DNA of 25,195 bases. Source: a virus. The stretch's first letter is position 1, and every line of letters starts with the position of its first letter. Positions 16,142 through 22,339 of the stretch are shown piece by piece. Under the pieces are notes generated by a model, which made no database searches, was not told the origin of the DNA, and worked only from the letters and a program-made list of their open reading frames with translations. The DNA lies in IMG/VR virus record IMGVR_UViG_3300009168_000102, positions 1-25,195 of that record. One strand, 5' to 3'. A program made the translations under genes and the position numbers.

Positions 16142-16169
16142 ACTATAGGGTGTTAATGCACTGTGTCAA
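16142..16169 (-). promoter_or_regulatory. Strong sigma70-like promoter for the ParB-like operon
   Basis: On the minus strand: TTGACA (16169-16164), 16-nt spacer, TATAGT (16147-16142). The predicted start lies near 16135, right at the AGGAGG ribosome site, so the leader is only about 20 nt. Near-consensus boxes suggest steady expression, as expected of a gene active in lysogeny. Confidence 0.72.
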
Positions 16170-16317
16170 ATACAAATTGCTTTGGTTATGGAATTTATTG
16201 CAAAGTCACCACGATAGGTCGGGCTGCTCGCCCACCAACTCGAAGCACCCGCCGGACGTCGAATTTGATTGGGTTCCGAAGTCGCACGCCCTAAAATTGC
16301 ACGGGCGCGCGGCGTGG

Positions 16318-16340
16318 TGTGTCTGCGCGTTGTGTCTGCG
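16318..16340 (+). repeat. Paired repeat P1: two TGTGTCTGCG copies, 13-bp period
   Basis: Copies at 16318-16327 and 16331-16340, separated by 3 bases (cgt). The same two-copy unit occurs again at 16537 and, inverted, at 18149. P1 lies about 45 bp left of the tRNA-derived core, as expected of an integrase arm-type site. Binding by the ParB-like protein is an alternative. Confidence 0.75.
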
Positions 16341-16384
16341 TGTGAAATTCGCCCAATAATAATCGGCCCGATCGTGACGGGGGA

Positions 16385-16434
16385 CCGGTTTCCTAAACCG
16401 GGGGTCGCAGGTTCGAGACCTGCCGGGCGCACCA
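16385..16434 (+). other. attP: attP core: 3' half of tRNA-Arg(CCT)
   Basis: The bases from 16385 fold as the 3' part of a tRNA: anticodon stem CCGGT/ACCGG with loop TTCCTAA (anticodon CCT, 16392-16394), 5-nt variable region, T arm GCAGG-TTCGAGA-CCTGC (16407-16423), acceptor 3' strand CGGGCGC, then A and CCA (16432-16434). The matching 5' acceptor strand (GCGCCCG) and D arm are absent upstream. This is therefore not a functional tRNA gene but the identity block a phage carries to rebuild the host gene on integration. It is next to the integrase and flanked by phage genes on both sides, so it is an intact attP rather than attL or attR. Confidence 0.82.
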
Positions 16435-16461
16435 ATCAAATCAACACGTTACAGCCAAAAT

Positions 16462-16476
16462 AGCCCTTCAGGGGCT
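16462..16476 (-). terminator. Weak hairpin between integrase and attP core
   Basis: AGCCC/GGGCT stem (16462-16466, 16472-16476) with a 5-nt loop. Read leftward it is followed by ATTTTGG, a poor T-run. It could end the integrase transcript, or be a remnant of the host tRNA terminator carried in attP. The rest of 16170-16600 holds no supportable gene. Confidence 0.3.
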
Positions 16477-16536
16477 CAAAACACCCTCCCCAAAAATGCA
16501 CGTTTTTCGTTGATATTTTACGATCGCCCTATCGAG

Positions 16537-16559
16537 TGTGTCTGCGAAGTGTGTCTGCG
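16537..16559 (+). repeat. Paired repeat P2: two TGTGTCTGCG copies, 13-bp period
   Basis: Copies at 16537-16546 and 16550-16559 with a 3-base spacer (aag), same orientation as P1. P2 lies about 100 bp right of the tRNA-derived core and 41 bp beyond the integrase stop. P1 and P2 thus bracket the core, the expected geometry of phage arm-type integrase sites. Confidence 0.75.
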
Positions 16560-16600
16560 AATTCAAGGGGAGACACCTCCGGCTGAGTGGATTGGGGGCG

Positions 16601-17932
16601 TTAGGAACGACGGGATCGACGGGGGGAAGCCTGGGCCTTATCGACGACGTGAAAGTCGCGGGGCGGGGCCGTGGCGGCCTCAGGTGCCCAGACCGCGCGC
16701 ATGTCCGCGATCGCTTTCGACACGAGCTCGGGGACAGCGCCTTTCGTGTAGCGCTGGGTCGTTTTGATATCACGGTGCTGCGCGAGTTCCTGCACCGCAC
16801 GCAGGTTGCCGGAGCGGCGGAGGGCTTCCGTTAAGAAGCTGTGTCGCACGTCATAGGGCCGGCAGTTCTCGGGCACGCAGTTCTCGAACTGCTCGAGCAT
16901 GGTGCGATCGACGTCGGTGGCGGTCGGCGCCTGTGCCGCGGCTTCAATCTCCGCGCGCACGCGCGCCACGGCTTTGATCCACGACTTGCGCATCGAGGAT
17001 CGCGAGAAGCGTCGGCGCCACAAGTGCGCCGCGTCGTAGTCGCGCAACGCGGCGATCGCCTGGGGCAGCGCATCCGTCCACATGCCCGGCGAGCCCTTGC
17101 CCTTCTTCCGCGGCGGTAAAAAGATCCGGCCTTGATCGAAGTTCACATGTCGACGTTCGAGCCGCGCGAGCGAGGCGTGCGCCAGGCCGGTCCACGCCAT
17201 CACGGTCAGGCGGATCTTAGTTTCACTGTAGGCCGTCCGGGTGCCGCCTTTTTCGGCGCGACCGTGATCGGGGAGCGCGGCGAGAATCCGCAACACGATC
17301 GGCATGTCGATCCCGCGGGCCTCGAGCTCGCGCGGTGGGACGTTCTTAATCAACGCGGTCGGCACGATCACGTCGTCGCTCGTCGTCGATCGCCGCTTCG
17401 CGCGCTCGCGCTCGAGCTCGACGCGGAGCACATCGCCCAGCACGCGCTTCCGTGAGTTAATCGCGGAGGGCGACACGCCCGCGGCGATCCAGGCTTTGAT
17501 CTGCGTTTTGATCGCGAGCTGCGGCACATGGATCGCCGGATACGCGCCAACGGGGGAGCGCTGCCAGTGGGGCAGGAGATATTTGTAATCTTCGTTCTTG
17601 CGTGTGGGATCGTGCGGCGTGACGGGATGCTCTTCGAGGAACCGCACGATCGCCGCGGTAACGCTACCTGGTGCGCCGAGTGTGTCGCCGCCGATGCGGC
17701 CGGTGCGCAAATCTTCAACGAGCTGCGCGTAGCGCTCGACGAGCTCGCGGTTGTGTCGGGTGGAGTAGGGCACGCCGGCGCCATCCACGAGCGCGAAACG
17801 ATCGCGGGCTTCGCGAAAGGTGCCTGCTCGCTTCGATCCGATGCGCGCCAGGACCGTGATTCCGTGGGCATCGGCATAACAGCCCTTCGCAATCTTCACG
17901 GTTACGCGGCGCCGGGCGGTCGTTGCACACAT
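16601..17932 (-). CDS. int: Tyrosine recombinase (integrase)
   Basis: 443 aa. It would recombine attP with the host tRNA-Arg gene. The C-terminal catalytic domain shows RPYDVRHSF (R363, H364), QELAQHRDIKTTQRYTKG (H386, nucleophile Y395) and a beta-hairpin Lys region (RKKGKG, 275-280). At the position of the first catalytic Arg (usually TGLRxSEL) the sequence is TGLAHASL (248-255), with Ala at 251, a notable deviation. Residues 90-175 fit a core-binding SAM-like domain; the N-terminus would bind arm sites. ATG 17932 has no strong ribosome site. It is leftward, divergent from the HTH gene at 18222, and ends next to attP. Confidence 0.9.
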   Translation of the reverse strand: MCATTARRRVTVKIAKGCYADAHGITVLARIGSKRAGTFREARDRFALVDGAGVPYSTRHNRELVERYAQLVEDLRTGRIGGDTLGAPGSVTAAIVRFLEEHPVTPHDPTRKNEDYKYLLPHWQRSPVGAYPAIHVPQLAIKTQIKAWIAAGVSPSAINSRKRVLGDVLRVELERERAKRRSTTSDDVIVPTALIKNVPPRELEARGIDMPIVLRILAALPDHGRAEKGGTRTAYSETKIRLTVMAWTGLAHASLARLERRHVNFDQGRIFLPPRKKGKGSPGMWTDALPQAIAALRDYDAAHLWRRRFSRSSMRKSWIKAVARVRAEIEAAAQAPTATDVDRTMLEQFENCVPENCRPYDVRHSFLTEALRRSGNLRAVQELAQHRDIKTTQRYTKGAVPELVSKAIADMRAVWAPEAATAPPRDFHVVDKAQASPRRSRRS

Positions 17933-17970
17933 CCGTCGTGCATTTTAGTTAAAAACTCGTCGCTTTGTCG

Positions 17971-17999
17971 TTGACGCATCGCAACGAGGCGAGTATAAT
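17971..17999 (+). promoter_or_regulatory. Strong rightward sigma70-like promoter (early operon)
   Basis: TTGACG (17971-17976), 17-nt spacer, TATAAT (17994-17999): near-consensus boxes with ideal spacing. An imperfect palindrome (CGTTGaCG-cat-CGCAACG, 17969-17986) covers the -35 box and spacer and may be an operator. Transcription would start near 18006 and run into the HTH gene at 18222 and the replication/recombination genes. Confidence 0.75.
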
Positions 18000-18018
18000 G
18001 GATTTTTAGAGCGTGGAA

Positions 18019-18041
18019 CCCCTTTTTCAGTATGAAAGGGG
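18019..18041 (+). promoter_or_regulatory. Leader hairpin 1
   Basis: CCCCTTT (18019-18025) and AAAGGGG (18035-18041) form a 7-bp stem with a 9-nt loop, starting only about 13 nt after the predicted transcript start. No T-run follows, so termination is unlikely; a 5' stabilising hairpin or operator is possible. Confidence 0.45.
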
Positions 18042-18061
18042 ACAGACATTGAACGGCGTAT

Positions 18062-18109
18062 AGAGTATTCCGGATCCTTAGTCTCCCAGCTTAGGAAACC
18101 GGATACTCT
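18062..18109 (+). promoter_or_regulatory. Leader hairpin 2
   Basis: AGAGTATTCCGG (18062-18073) pairs with CCGGATACTCT (18099-18109), 11 pairs with one bulged T, around a 25-nt loop. It is part of the roughly 215-nt leader before the HTH gene. The leader has no supportable coding frame. Confidence 0.45.
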
Positions 18110-18148
18110 CGGAAGTAACGTCTTGCGCGATAAGGTGTTGCGTCCCCA

Positions 18149-18171
18149 CGCAGACACATAACGCAGACACA
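18149..18171 (-). repeat. Paired repeat P3: inverted copy of the TGTGTCTGCG pair
   Basis: Reverse-complement copies (CGCAGACACA) at 18149-18158 and 18162-18171, again with a 3-base spacer. It is the third exact instance of the unit found on both sides of attP, but in inverse orientation and about 1.7 kb away, just upstream of the HTH/excisionase-like gene. This suggests that the protein binding the att arms also controls this leader. Confidence 0.72.
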
Positions 18172-18221
18172 CTCCCCCGCCGCTGACCGTCTCCACGCTC
18201 CGTCGGCATGGGGGTGTAACG

Positions 18222-18503
18222 ATGGCTCACGCGACGTCGATCACGAATCTGGAAACTCTGCGCATCTTTGTCGACCTCGAAACAGTCGCGGATATCTATC
18301 ACCTGAGTGTGAAAACCCTTCGCCGGAAGTGCTCGGAGGGATCGTTCTATCCCCCGCCTGCTCGGAAGTATCCCTATCTCTGGCGACGCGATGACATCCT
18401 GCGCGATATCAACGGGCCAACAAAGCGCCTGGTCAAACGCGCGCACGGCTTCGCGGCCGTGAAAGCGCGGCGTCTTCGCGAGGACAAGGACGTGAGTGCG
18501 TAA
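18222..18503 (+). CDS. Small HTH protein, excisionase-like
   Basis: 93 aa. Residues about 15-70 (FVDLETVADIYHLSVKTLRR, then PYLWRRDDILRDI) form the MerR/excisionase-type helix-turn-helix with wing, as in phage Xis and DUF-type HTH_17 proteins. It is the first gene of the rightward operon, divergent from integrase, with the P3 repeat 50 bp upstream. Those features fit a recombination directionality factor or an early regulator. A G-rich ribosome site (GGGGGTG) precedes ATG 18222. Confidence 0.72.
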   Translation: MAHATSITNLETLRIFVDLETVADIYHLSVKTLRRKCSEGSFYPPPARKYPYLWRRDDILRDINGPTKRLVKRAHGFAAVKARRLREDKDVSA

Positions 18504-18719
18504 ATGGGCCGGATGCGCGCTGTTCTGCGTAGCTGGTGGGTGCGGTTGACGTGCGGCCGGGATCACGGCGAGCTAGTGATCGGGCCGGACCAGCTCTGGA
18601 TCGAATGTGCGCGCTGCGGGTATGTCTCGCCGGGGATCGTCGTGGGTGGTACGGCGATCCGCCTGGCCTGGCGCTTCGACCGGCAGCGCGCACGATTCCC
18701 GCAGCGGAGGGCGAGCTGA
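18504..18719 (+). CDS. Small putative zinc-binding protein
   Basis: 71 aa, starting directly after the stop of the HTH gene; ATG 18513 is an alternative start. The residues LTCGRDHGELVIGPDQLWIE followed by CARCGY offer C-x(n)-H and CxxC ligands for one metal. The C-terminus is basic (WRFDRQRARFPQRRAS). Similar tiny Cys-containing proteins are common in phage early operons. Function unknown. Its stop overlaps the next start (TGATG). Confidence 0.55.
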   Translation: MGRMRAVLRSWWVRLTCGRDHGELVIGPDQLWIECARCGYVSPGIVVGGTAIRLAWRFDRQRARFPQRRAS

Positions 18720-19030
18720 TGACGAGACGTGAACTCTTGAAAGTCGCGAACGCCATCGCGCTCGCGCAACTGCCCGGCACGATGTCGATTGTCACGGCGG
18801 ACTCGGCGCCGACGCTGGCGATTCTGGAAATTGAAGGCGGGATTTCAGAGAGACAGGCGGACGCGTTGAAGCAGCAATTTGAAGGCGCGTTGAAATCCCT
18901 ACCGCCATTCGACCGCATCAAATTAGTAGTGCTTGGAAACAGGCAACGGCTCACGTTCTTCGACGCGCAAGGCGATATCTGCAGCAAGGAAATCATCCGT
19001 GAGTTTTTGCAAGCCTACACGGTGAAGTAG
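18719..19030 (+). CDS. Small unknown protein upstream of RecT
   Basis: 103 aa from ATG 18719, with a GGAGG about 10 nt upstream. Mixed alpha/beta content (RRELLKVANAIALAQLPGTM, LAILEIEGGISERQADALKQ, FDRIKLVVLGNRQRLTFFDA) suggests a small folded domain. The run ERQADALKQQFEGAL is a strong amphipathic helix. Codon use is slightly less GC-rich than neighbours. No family is recognised. The gene stop lies 104 bases before the RecT start. Confidence 0.6.
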   Translation: MTRRELLKVANAIALAQLPGTMSIVTADSAPTLAILEIEGGISERQADALKQQFEGALKSLPPFDRIKLVVLGNRQRLTFFDAQGDICSKEIIREFLQAYTVK

Positions 19031-19134
19031 TGGGCCGGCGCTTCGTGGACATGCGCACGATTCAGCGCCGGATGCAGTTTAAGGACGATCGGATCAACCG
19101 GGCGCTGCAGAAGATCGCCGAGAAGGAGGAACAG

Positions 19135-20058
19135 ATGGATCGCGCACTCGCCACGATCGCCCCGACGGCGCCGACGGTGACGGAGGAGCAGCTCGAGCTC
19201 ATCACGCGCACGATCGCGAAGGATGCCACGGTCGATGAACTCAAGCTGTACCTGCACGACTGCGCCCGACAGCACGTGCACCCGCTCGACAAGCTGATCC
19301 ACTTCACGAAGCGCAACGGCAAGTACACGCCAATCACGTCGATCGACTTCTTCCGCATCCGCGCCGCGGAGACGGGCGAGTGTGTCGGCAGCGACGATGC
19401 CACCTTCACGGGCACGCCCAGCACGCCGGCCTTCGAGGCGCACGTCACGGTGTATCGCCTCGTGCAAGGGCAACGCGCGCCGTTCACCGCAACCGCGCGC
19501 TGGACGGAATACAAGCCCGATCAGGATTTCATGTGGAAGCGGATGCCGCACCTGATGCTCGCGAAGTGCGCCGAGGCGCTCGCGTTGCGGAAGGCGTTTC
19601 CGAAACAGCTCTCAGGCCTCTACGTGAAAGAGGAAATGGAGCAAGCCAGTTCGCCGGCGCCCGCGCGGAGTCACGCCCGCGCGCTTCCCCACGAAGCCCC
19701 GATACAGCCGGATCGGGCGGCGCCGGCGAATGTGAATAACCCCGCTGTGCCCGACAGCTGGCAACCGTTCATCGCGCGTGAGGAAGCGTCCCACGATCCC
19801 GATCGGCTACAAGGTCGCATCGTGGCGATCACCGACGAGACGAAGACGAACAAGAAGGGCACGCCGTTTACGAAGTGGTCGATCACGCTCGACACCGGCG
19901 AGCTCGTGACGACGCTCGATCGGGATCACGCGAGTTCCGCGATCGTGGCGAAGGATGACGAGGCGCTCGTCGAGCTCACGACGAAGACGACGCGCTGGGG
20001 AAAAGACATTCTGACGATCGGTCGGCTTCCGGAGGCGGATTCCGATGAAGCGTTTTGA
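19135..20058 (+). CDS. RecT/Bet-type single-strand annealing protein with C-terminal OB-like domain
   Basis: 307 aa. ATG 19135 is chosen because AAGGAGG lies 5 nt upstream; the frame is open to GTG 19030, but the extension looks like leader. Residues 15-165 are the RecT/Bet family core (LITRTIAKDATVDELKLYLH, LDKLIHFTKRNGKYTPITSI, LMLAKCAEALALRKAFPKQL), which anneals single strands in phage recombination and replication. After a Pro/Ala linker (170-205), residues 225-297 (LQGRIVAITDETKTNKKGTP, FTKWSITLDTGELVTTLD) look like an OB-fold nucleic-acid-binding domain. No partner exonuclease gene is recognised nearby. Confidence 0.85.
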   Translation: MDRALATIAPTAPTVTEEQLELITRTIAKDATVDELKLYLHDCARQHVHPLDKLIHFTKRNGKYTPITSIDFFRIRAAETGECVGSDDATFTGTPSTPAFEAHVTVYRLVQGQRAPFTATARWTEYKPDQDFMWKRMPHLMLAKCAEALALRKAFPKQLSGLYVKEEMEQASSPAPARSHARALPHEAPIQPDRAAPANVNNPAVPDSWQPFIAREEASHDPDRLQGRIVAITDETKTNKKGTPFTKWSITLDTGELVTTLDRDHASSAIVAKDDEALVELTTKTTRWGKDILTIGRLPEADSDEAF

Positions 20059-20299
20059 GGCAGAGTCTCGCGCAATGAAACCGCGCGACTTCGATCAGTG
20101 GTATGGCGAGCTCCGGTTACTCGCGAATAGTGAAGGACTATGGGCGGCGGTTGGGATGTTGTGGTATTCGCCGGCGGAATGTTGCGCCTATTTGCAGACG
20201 ATTCCAGGGGCCTGGGCACTGCTTGAAACTGAGGCGCGCTTTGCCGATCGCGAACGCTATAGCACGGGCGTGCGGCTCGGACGGGGTGTGGGATTGTGA
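20045..20299 (+). CDS. Small unknown protein after RecT
   Basis: 84 aa. ATG 20045 overlaps the RecT end by 14 bases; ATG 20078 is an alternative. The sequence is helical and aromatic (FDQWYGELRLLANSEGLWAA, VGMLWYSPAECCAYLQTIPG) with no zinc pattern. It ends in GTGA overlap with the next gene, so the two are coupled. Function unknown. Confidence 0.55.
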   Translation: MKRFEAESRAMKPRDFDQWYGELRLLANSEGLWAAVGMLWYSPAECCAYLQTIPGAWALLETEARFADRERYSTGVRLGRGVGL

Positions 20300-20511
20300 C
20301 AGACGACGAAGTCGATGCCGCGCTCCACGATATTGGCCGGCATCTCGGCGTGGAGTACGACGAGCACGGCTATGCGCGCCCGTCGACGACAGGCGCGCCG
20401 ATGATTTCCATCACCGAGAGCCTCGCGTTATACGCCGAGGCGCTGCGCGAAGTGCGCCGGGCGGACGAACGCGCCCGCCGACACCAGCGATTTCAGCTCG
20501 TCAAAAAATAA
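20296..20511 (+). CDS. Small unknown protein, helical C-terminus
   Basis: 71 aa from GTG 20296, overlapping the previous stop. It has an acidic N-terminus (TDDEVDAALHDIGRHLGVEY) and a long charged C-terminal helix (ALYAEALREVRRADERARRH). No recognised family. It lies between the RecT and DUF1376-like genes in the same operon. Confidence 0.5.
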   Translation: MTDDEVDAALHDIGRHLGVEYDEHGYARPSTTGAPMISITESLALYAEALREVRRADERARRHQRFQLVKK

Positions 20512-20528
20512 ACGAAAGGCGGCGGTCC

Positions 20529-21284
20529 GTGTCTGCGTCGAAGAGTCCAGCCTTTCAGTTCTACCCGAAGGATTTCCTCAGTGATGAAAAACAGATTCAG
20601 ATGTCGTTGCCGGCGGTAGGGATGTATATCCGCCTGCTCTGCCATTGCTGGATTGAGGGGTCGTTACCGACCGAGGAGCGCGCGCTCGCCCGCCTCGCCG
20701 GGGCCACCCTGCGCCAGTGGCGGCGCTCGGCAACCGCTCTCAACGGCTGCTTTCAGGTCAAAGATGGGCGCCTGTTTCATCCCCGTTTGGAACGCGAACG
20801 TGACCGTCAACTGCACTTCAAGATCAATCAACGGACGCGTTCTGGTCGGCGATGGTCTGAAAATCCTAAGGAAAACGCGGATTGCACTCCATCCGGGCAT
20901 CCCAATGCCCGCATTCCCAATACCCCGCATTCCTCTTCATCTTCTTCTTCTTCTTCTACTGCAGATAAAGACAAATACACGCCTCCGGCGAATTTGTCTG
21001 TCTCGCAAGAAATCGCGGAGAAGGCCGCCCGGTTCCTCGAGCGGTATGTCTTGGTCTACGCCGAAGAACGGCGGGGCGCCCACTTCGCTCTGAAGCCCGT
21101 GTTGCATTTTCAAACGGCGTGCGAGCTCGTGCAGGGCTGGCCCGATCTCCCGCGGCTCGAGCTGATGCTGCGCACGTTCTGTAAACTGCCGGCGTCCGAG
21201 AAAATGGCCTGGCCGGGCACGCCGGCGCAATTCAAACATCTCGCACCGTCGATTGATGCGCGGCTGCGGCAGGCGGGTGTATGA
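20529..21284 (+). CDS. DUF1376-like phage replication protein
   Basis: 251 aa. GTG 20529 is chosen because the family motif starts right there (SPAFQFYPKDFLSDEKQIQM, then GMYIRLLCHCWIEGSLP) and AAAGG lies upstream; the frame extends further 5' but overlaps two other genes. The N-terminal winged-helix domain (about 5-100) is DUF1376-like, found in phage replication initiation proteins analogous to lambda O. A linker with nine serines (135-143) follows, then a C-terminal helical domain (150-251). It would act at the phage origin or as a replisome adaptor. The stop overlaps the next start (ATGA). Confidence 0.75.
   Translation: MSASKSPAFQFYPKDFLSDEKQIQMSLPAVGMYIRLLCHCWIEGSLPTEERALARLAGATLRQWRRSATALNGCFQVKDGRLFHPRLERERDRQLHFKINQRTRSGRRWSENPKENADCTPSGHPNARIPNTPHSSSSSSSSSTADKDKYTPPANLSVSQEIAEKAARFLERYVLVYAEERRGAHFALKPVLHFQTACELVQGWPDLPRLELMLRTFCKLPASEKMAWPGTPAQFKHLAPSIDARLRQAGV
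20940..20957 (+). repeat. (TCT)6 microsatellite coding for a serine tract
   Basis: Six perfect TCT codons, extended 5' by TCC TCT TCA, encode nine serines in the linker of the DUF1376-like protein. Slippage would change linker length in frame. Confidence 0.85.
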
Positions 21285-21604
21285 CCTTGGCGGATTTTGT
21301 CTTCGGCATTATGGGTGAGGCGCAGCAGATGCTAAGGGGCGGTGTCAGCCTCGAGGACGTACAACGCGGGCTCCGGATCAGCCTGATTGACTATGCCCGA
21401 GAGCACGGGCTGATTCAGCACGAACGCGACATGCCGTATTCCCAACTGCACCGGTGCACGGTCTGTCGCGATAACGGCTGGGAACCAACAACGCGGATGG
21501 TGCGCGGCGTCGAGGTGGAAGCCTATAAGCGCTGTCCCTGTCAGGCGAACAATCGGAAGCCGTCGATGGATGCGGCTGCTGAAGTCGCGCAAGGATGGCG
21601 ATGA
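21281..21604 (+). CDS. Small zinc-binding protein next to replication gene
   Basis: 107 aa. ATG 21281 overlaps the previous stop. It has an N-terminal helical part (LADFVFGIMGEAQQMLRGGV) and a metal site HRCTVCRDNGWE...YKRCPCQ (CxxC and CxC, residues 58-83) of the type seen in helicase-loader or DnaJ-like zinc segments. Coupling to the DUF1376-like gene suggests a role in replication, possibly as a loader accessory. No ATPase motif is present. Confidence 0.6.
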   Translation: MTLADFVFGIMGEAQQMLRGGVSLEDVQRGLRISLIDYAREHGLIQHERDMPYSQLHRCTVCRDNGWEPTTRMVRGVEVEAYKRCPCQANNRKPSMDAAAEVAQGWR

Positions 21605-21620
21605 AAGGGGAGATCGGATC

Positions 21621-21767
21621 ATGCCACTCACGCTTGCGTTGATCTGTGCGGTGCTCGGCCTGGTGTGCTTAGTCGGCGCCGCGTTCGGCGTGGCGTCCCG
21701 GATCAACCTCCAGGCGGCCGGCCTCGCCCTCTGGCTACTCTCGGCGATCCTGCGAGGGTTCGCCTAA
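21621..21767 (+). CDS. 48-aa membrane protein
   Basis: ATG 21621 with GGGGAG 8 nt upstream. Two hydrophobic segments (LALICAVLGLVCLVGAAFGV and LQAAGLALWLLSAILRGFA) separated by SRIN make a helical hairpin. The size and topology allow a small holin-like or early membrane protein, but it lies in the early region, away from tail genes. The stop overlaps the next start (TAATG). Confidence 0.55.
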   Translation: MPLTLALICAVLGLVCLVGAAFGVASRINLQAAGLALWLLSAILRGFA

Positions 21768-21994
21768 TGTGGCGCCTCTGGACGCGCGGCTTCGGCGTGC
21801 GGGACTGGTGGCACTGGTTTCGCGTGACCGGGTTCCCGGTGTGGGTCGCGTTTCATCTGCCGCCGCGGTGGGTGTACTGGTGCGCGATTCGTGTCGCGAC
21901 GCACGAACCGGCGAGCCTATCGCTGGAGGAATTCGCGACGTGGGAGGCGGTCCCCGATCGCCGGTCATGCAACAGGTGGCGGCTGTGCTACTGA
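21767..21994 (+). CDS. Small Trp-rich unknown protein
   Basis: 75 aa from ATG 21767, overlapping the stop of the membrane protein gene. It is very rich in tryptophan and aromatics (MWRLWTRGFGVRDWWHWFRV, WVAFHLPPRWVYWCAIRVAT), suggesting membrane-interface association, followed by an acidic segment (LSLEEFATWEAV). Pairing with the preceding membrane protein suggests they act together. Function unknown. Confidence 0.5.
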   Translation: MWRLWTRGFGVRDWWHWFRVTGFPVWVAFHLPPRWVYWCAIRVATHEPASLSLEEFATWEAVPDRRSCNRWRLCY

Positions 21995-22289
21995 GAGGAT
22001 GAACAGATGAGCGACACGAGGACCCTGCGAGAGCAGATTGAGAAGTTGCCGCGATATTACACCGATGACGAACGGCCAGCAGGACCGTTGCTGAAATTAG
22101 AAGACCTACTCGCCCTCCTCCCGGTGGAGTCCGCCCCCTCGACGCCGCAGATTCAGGAGCGTCTGAAAGCGTTGACGCGAGACATCGGGAATGTTGGGTG
22201 TGTTGCGGAACGTCGGCAGGTCTTCGACAAGGAGCATGAGCGCATAGAGCATCAGCAAATGCTCGCCCGTTTGCGTCAGTGGCAATCTG

Positions 22290-22297
22290 AAATCTAC
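22290..22297. repeat. Left target site duplication AAATCTAC
   Basis: The 8 bases before the left IS end are identical to 23927-23934 after the right end. Eight-base duplications are characteristic of IS1595-family insertion. Confidence 0.93.
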
Positions 22298-22319
22298 GGG
22301 AATTATATACTTGACTCCC
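22298..22319 (+). repeat. IS left terminal inverted repeat
   Basis: 22 bp identical to the reverse complement of 23905-23926. It contains the TTGACT used as the -35 box of the transposase promoter. Confidence 0.95.
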
Positions 22320-22339
22320 GTAGCTGTTTGGGCCATAAT
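22311..22339 (+). promoter_or_regulatory. Transposase promoter with -35 in the IS end
   Basis: TTGACT (22311-22316, inside the terminal repeat), 17-nt spacer, CATAAT (22334-22339). The predicted start falls at about 22346, which is the A of the transposase ATG, and no Shine-Dalgarno is present. This suggests a leaderless transposase message. Confidence 0.55.

Noticed and set aside
16117-16143. GTG 16143 as start of the ParB-like protein
   Set aside because: It lies within the -10 region of the promoter; ATG 16116 has AGGAGG in place.
16358-16434. A complete functional tRNA-Arg gene
   Set aside because: Only the anticodon arm to CCA end is present. The sequence upstream has neither the 5' acceptor strand GCGCCCG nor a D arm.
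16166-16439. Leftward frames across the attP core reading RPAGLEPATPGL or GAPGRSRTCDPRFRKP
   Set aside because: These are the familiar spurious translations of the antisense strand of tRNA genes; they arise from the tRNA-Arg 3' half and do not support a protein.
19030-19134. N-terminal extension of RecT from GTG 19030
   Set aside because: The AAGGAGG with 5-nt spacing before ATG 19135 and the usual RecT start favour the shorter form. The extension was kept only as a note.
20528-20537. Additional TGTGTCTGCG-like site (9 of 10 matches) at the start of the DUF1376-like gene; another near 6030
   Set aside because: Single, imperfect copies within coding sequence and without the paired 13-bp arrangement; expected by chance.
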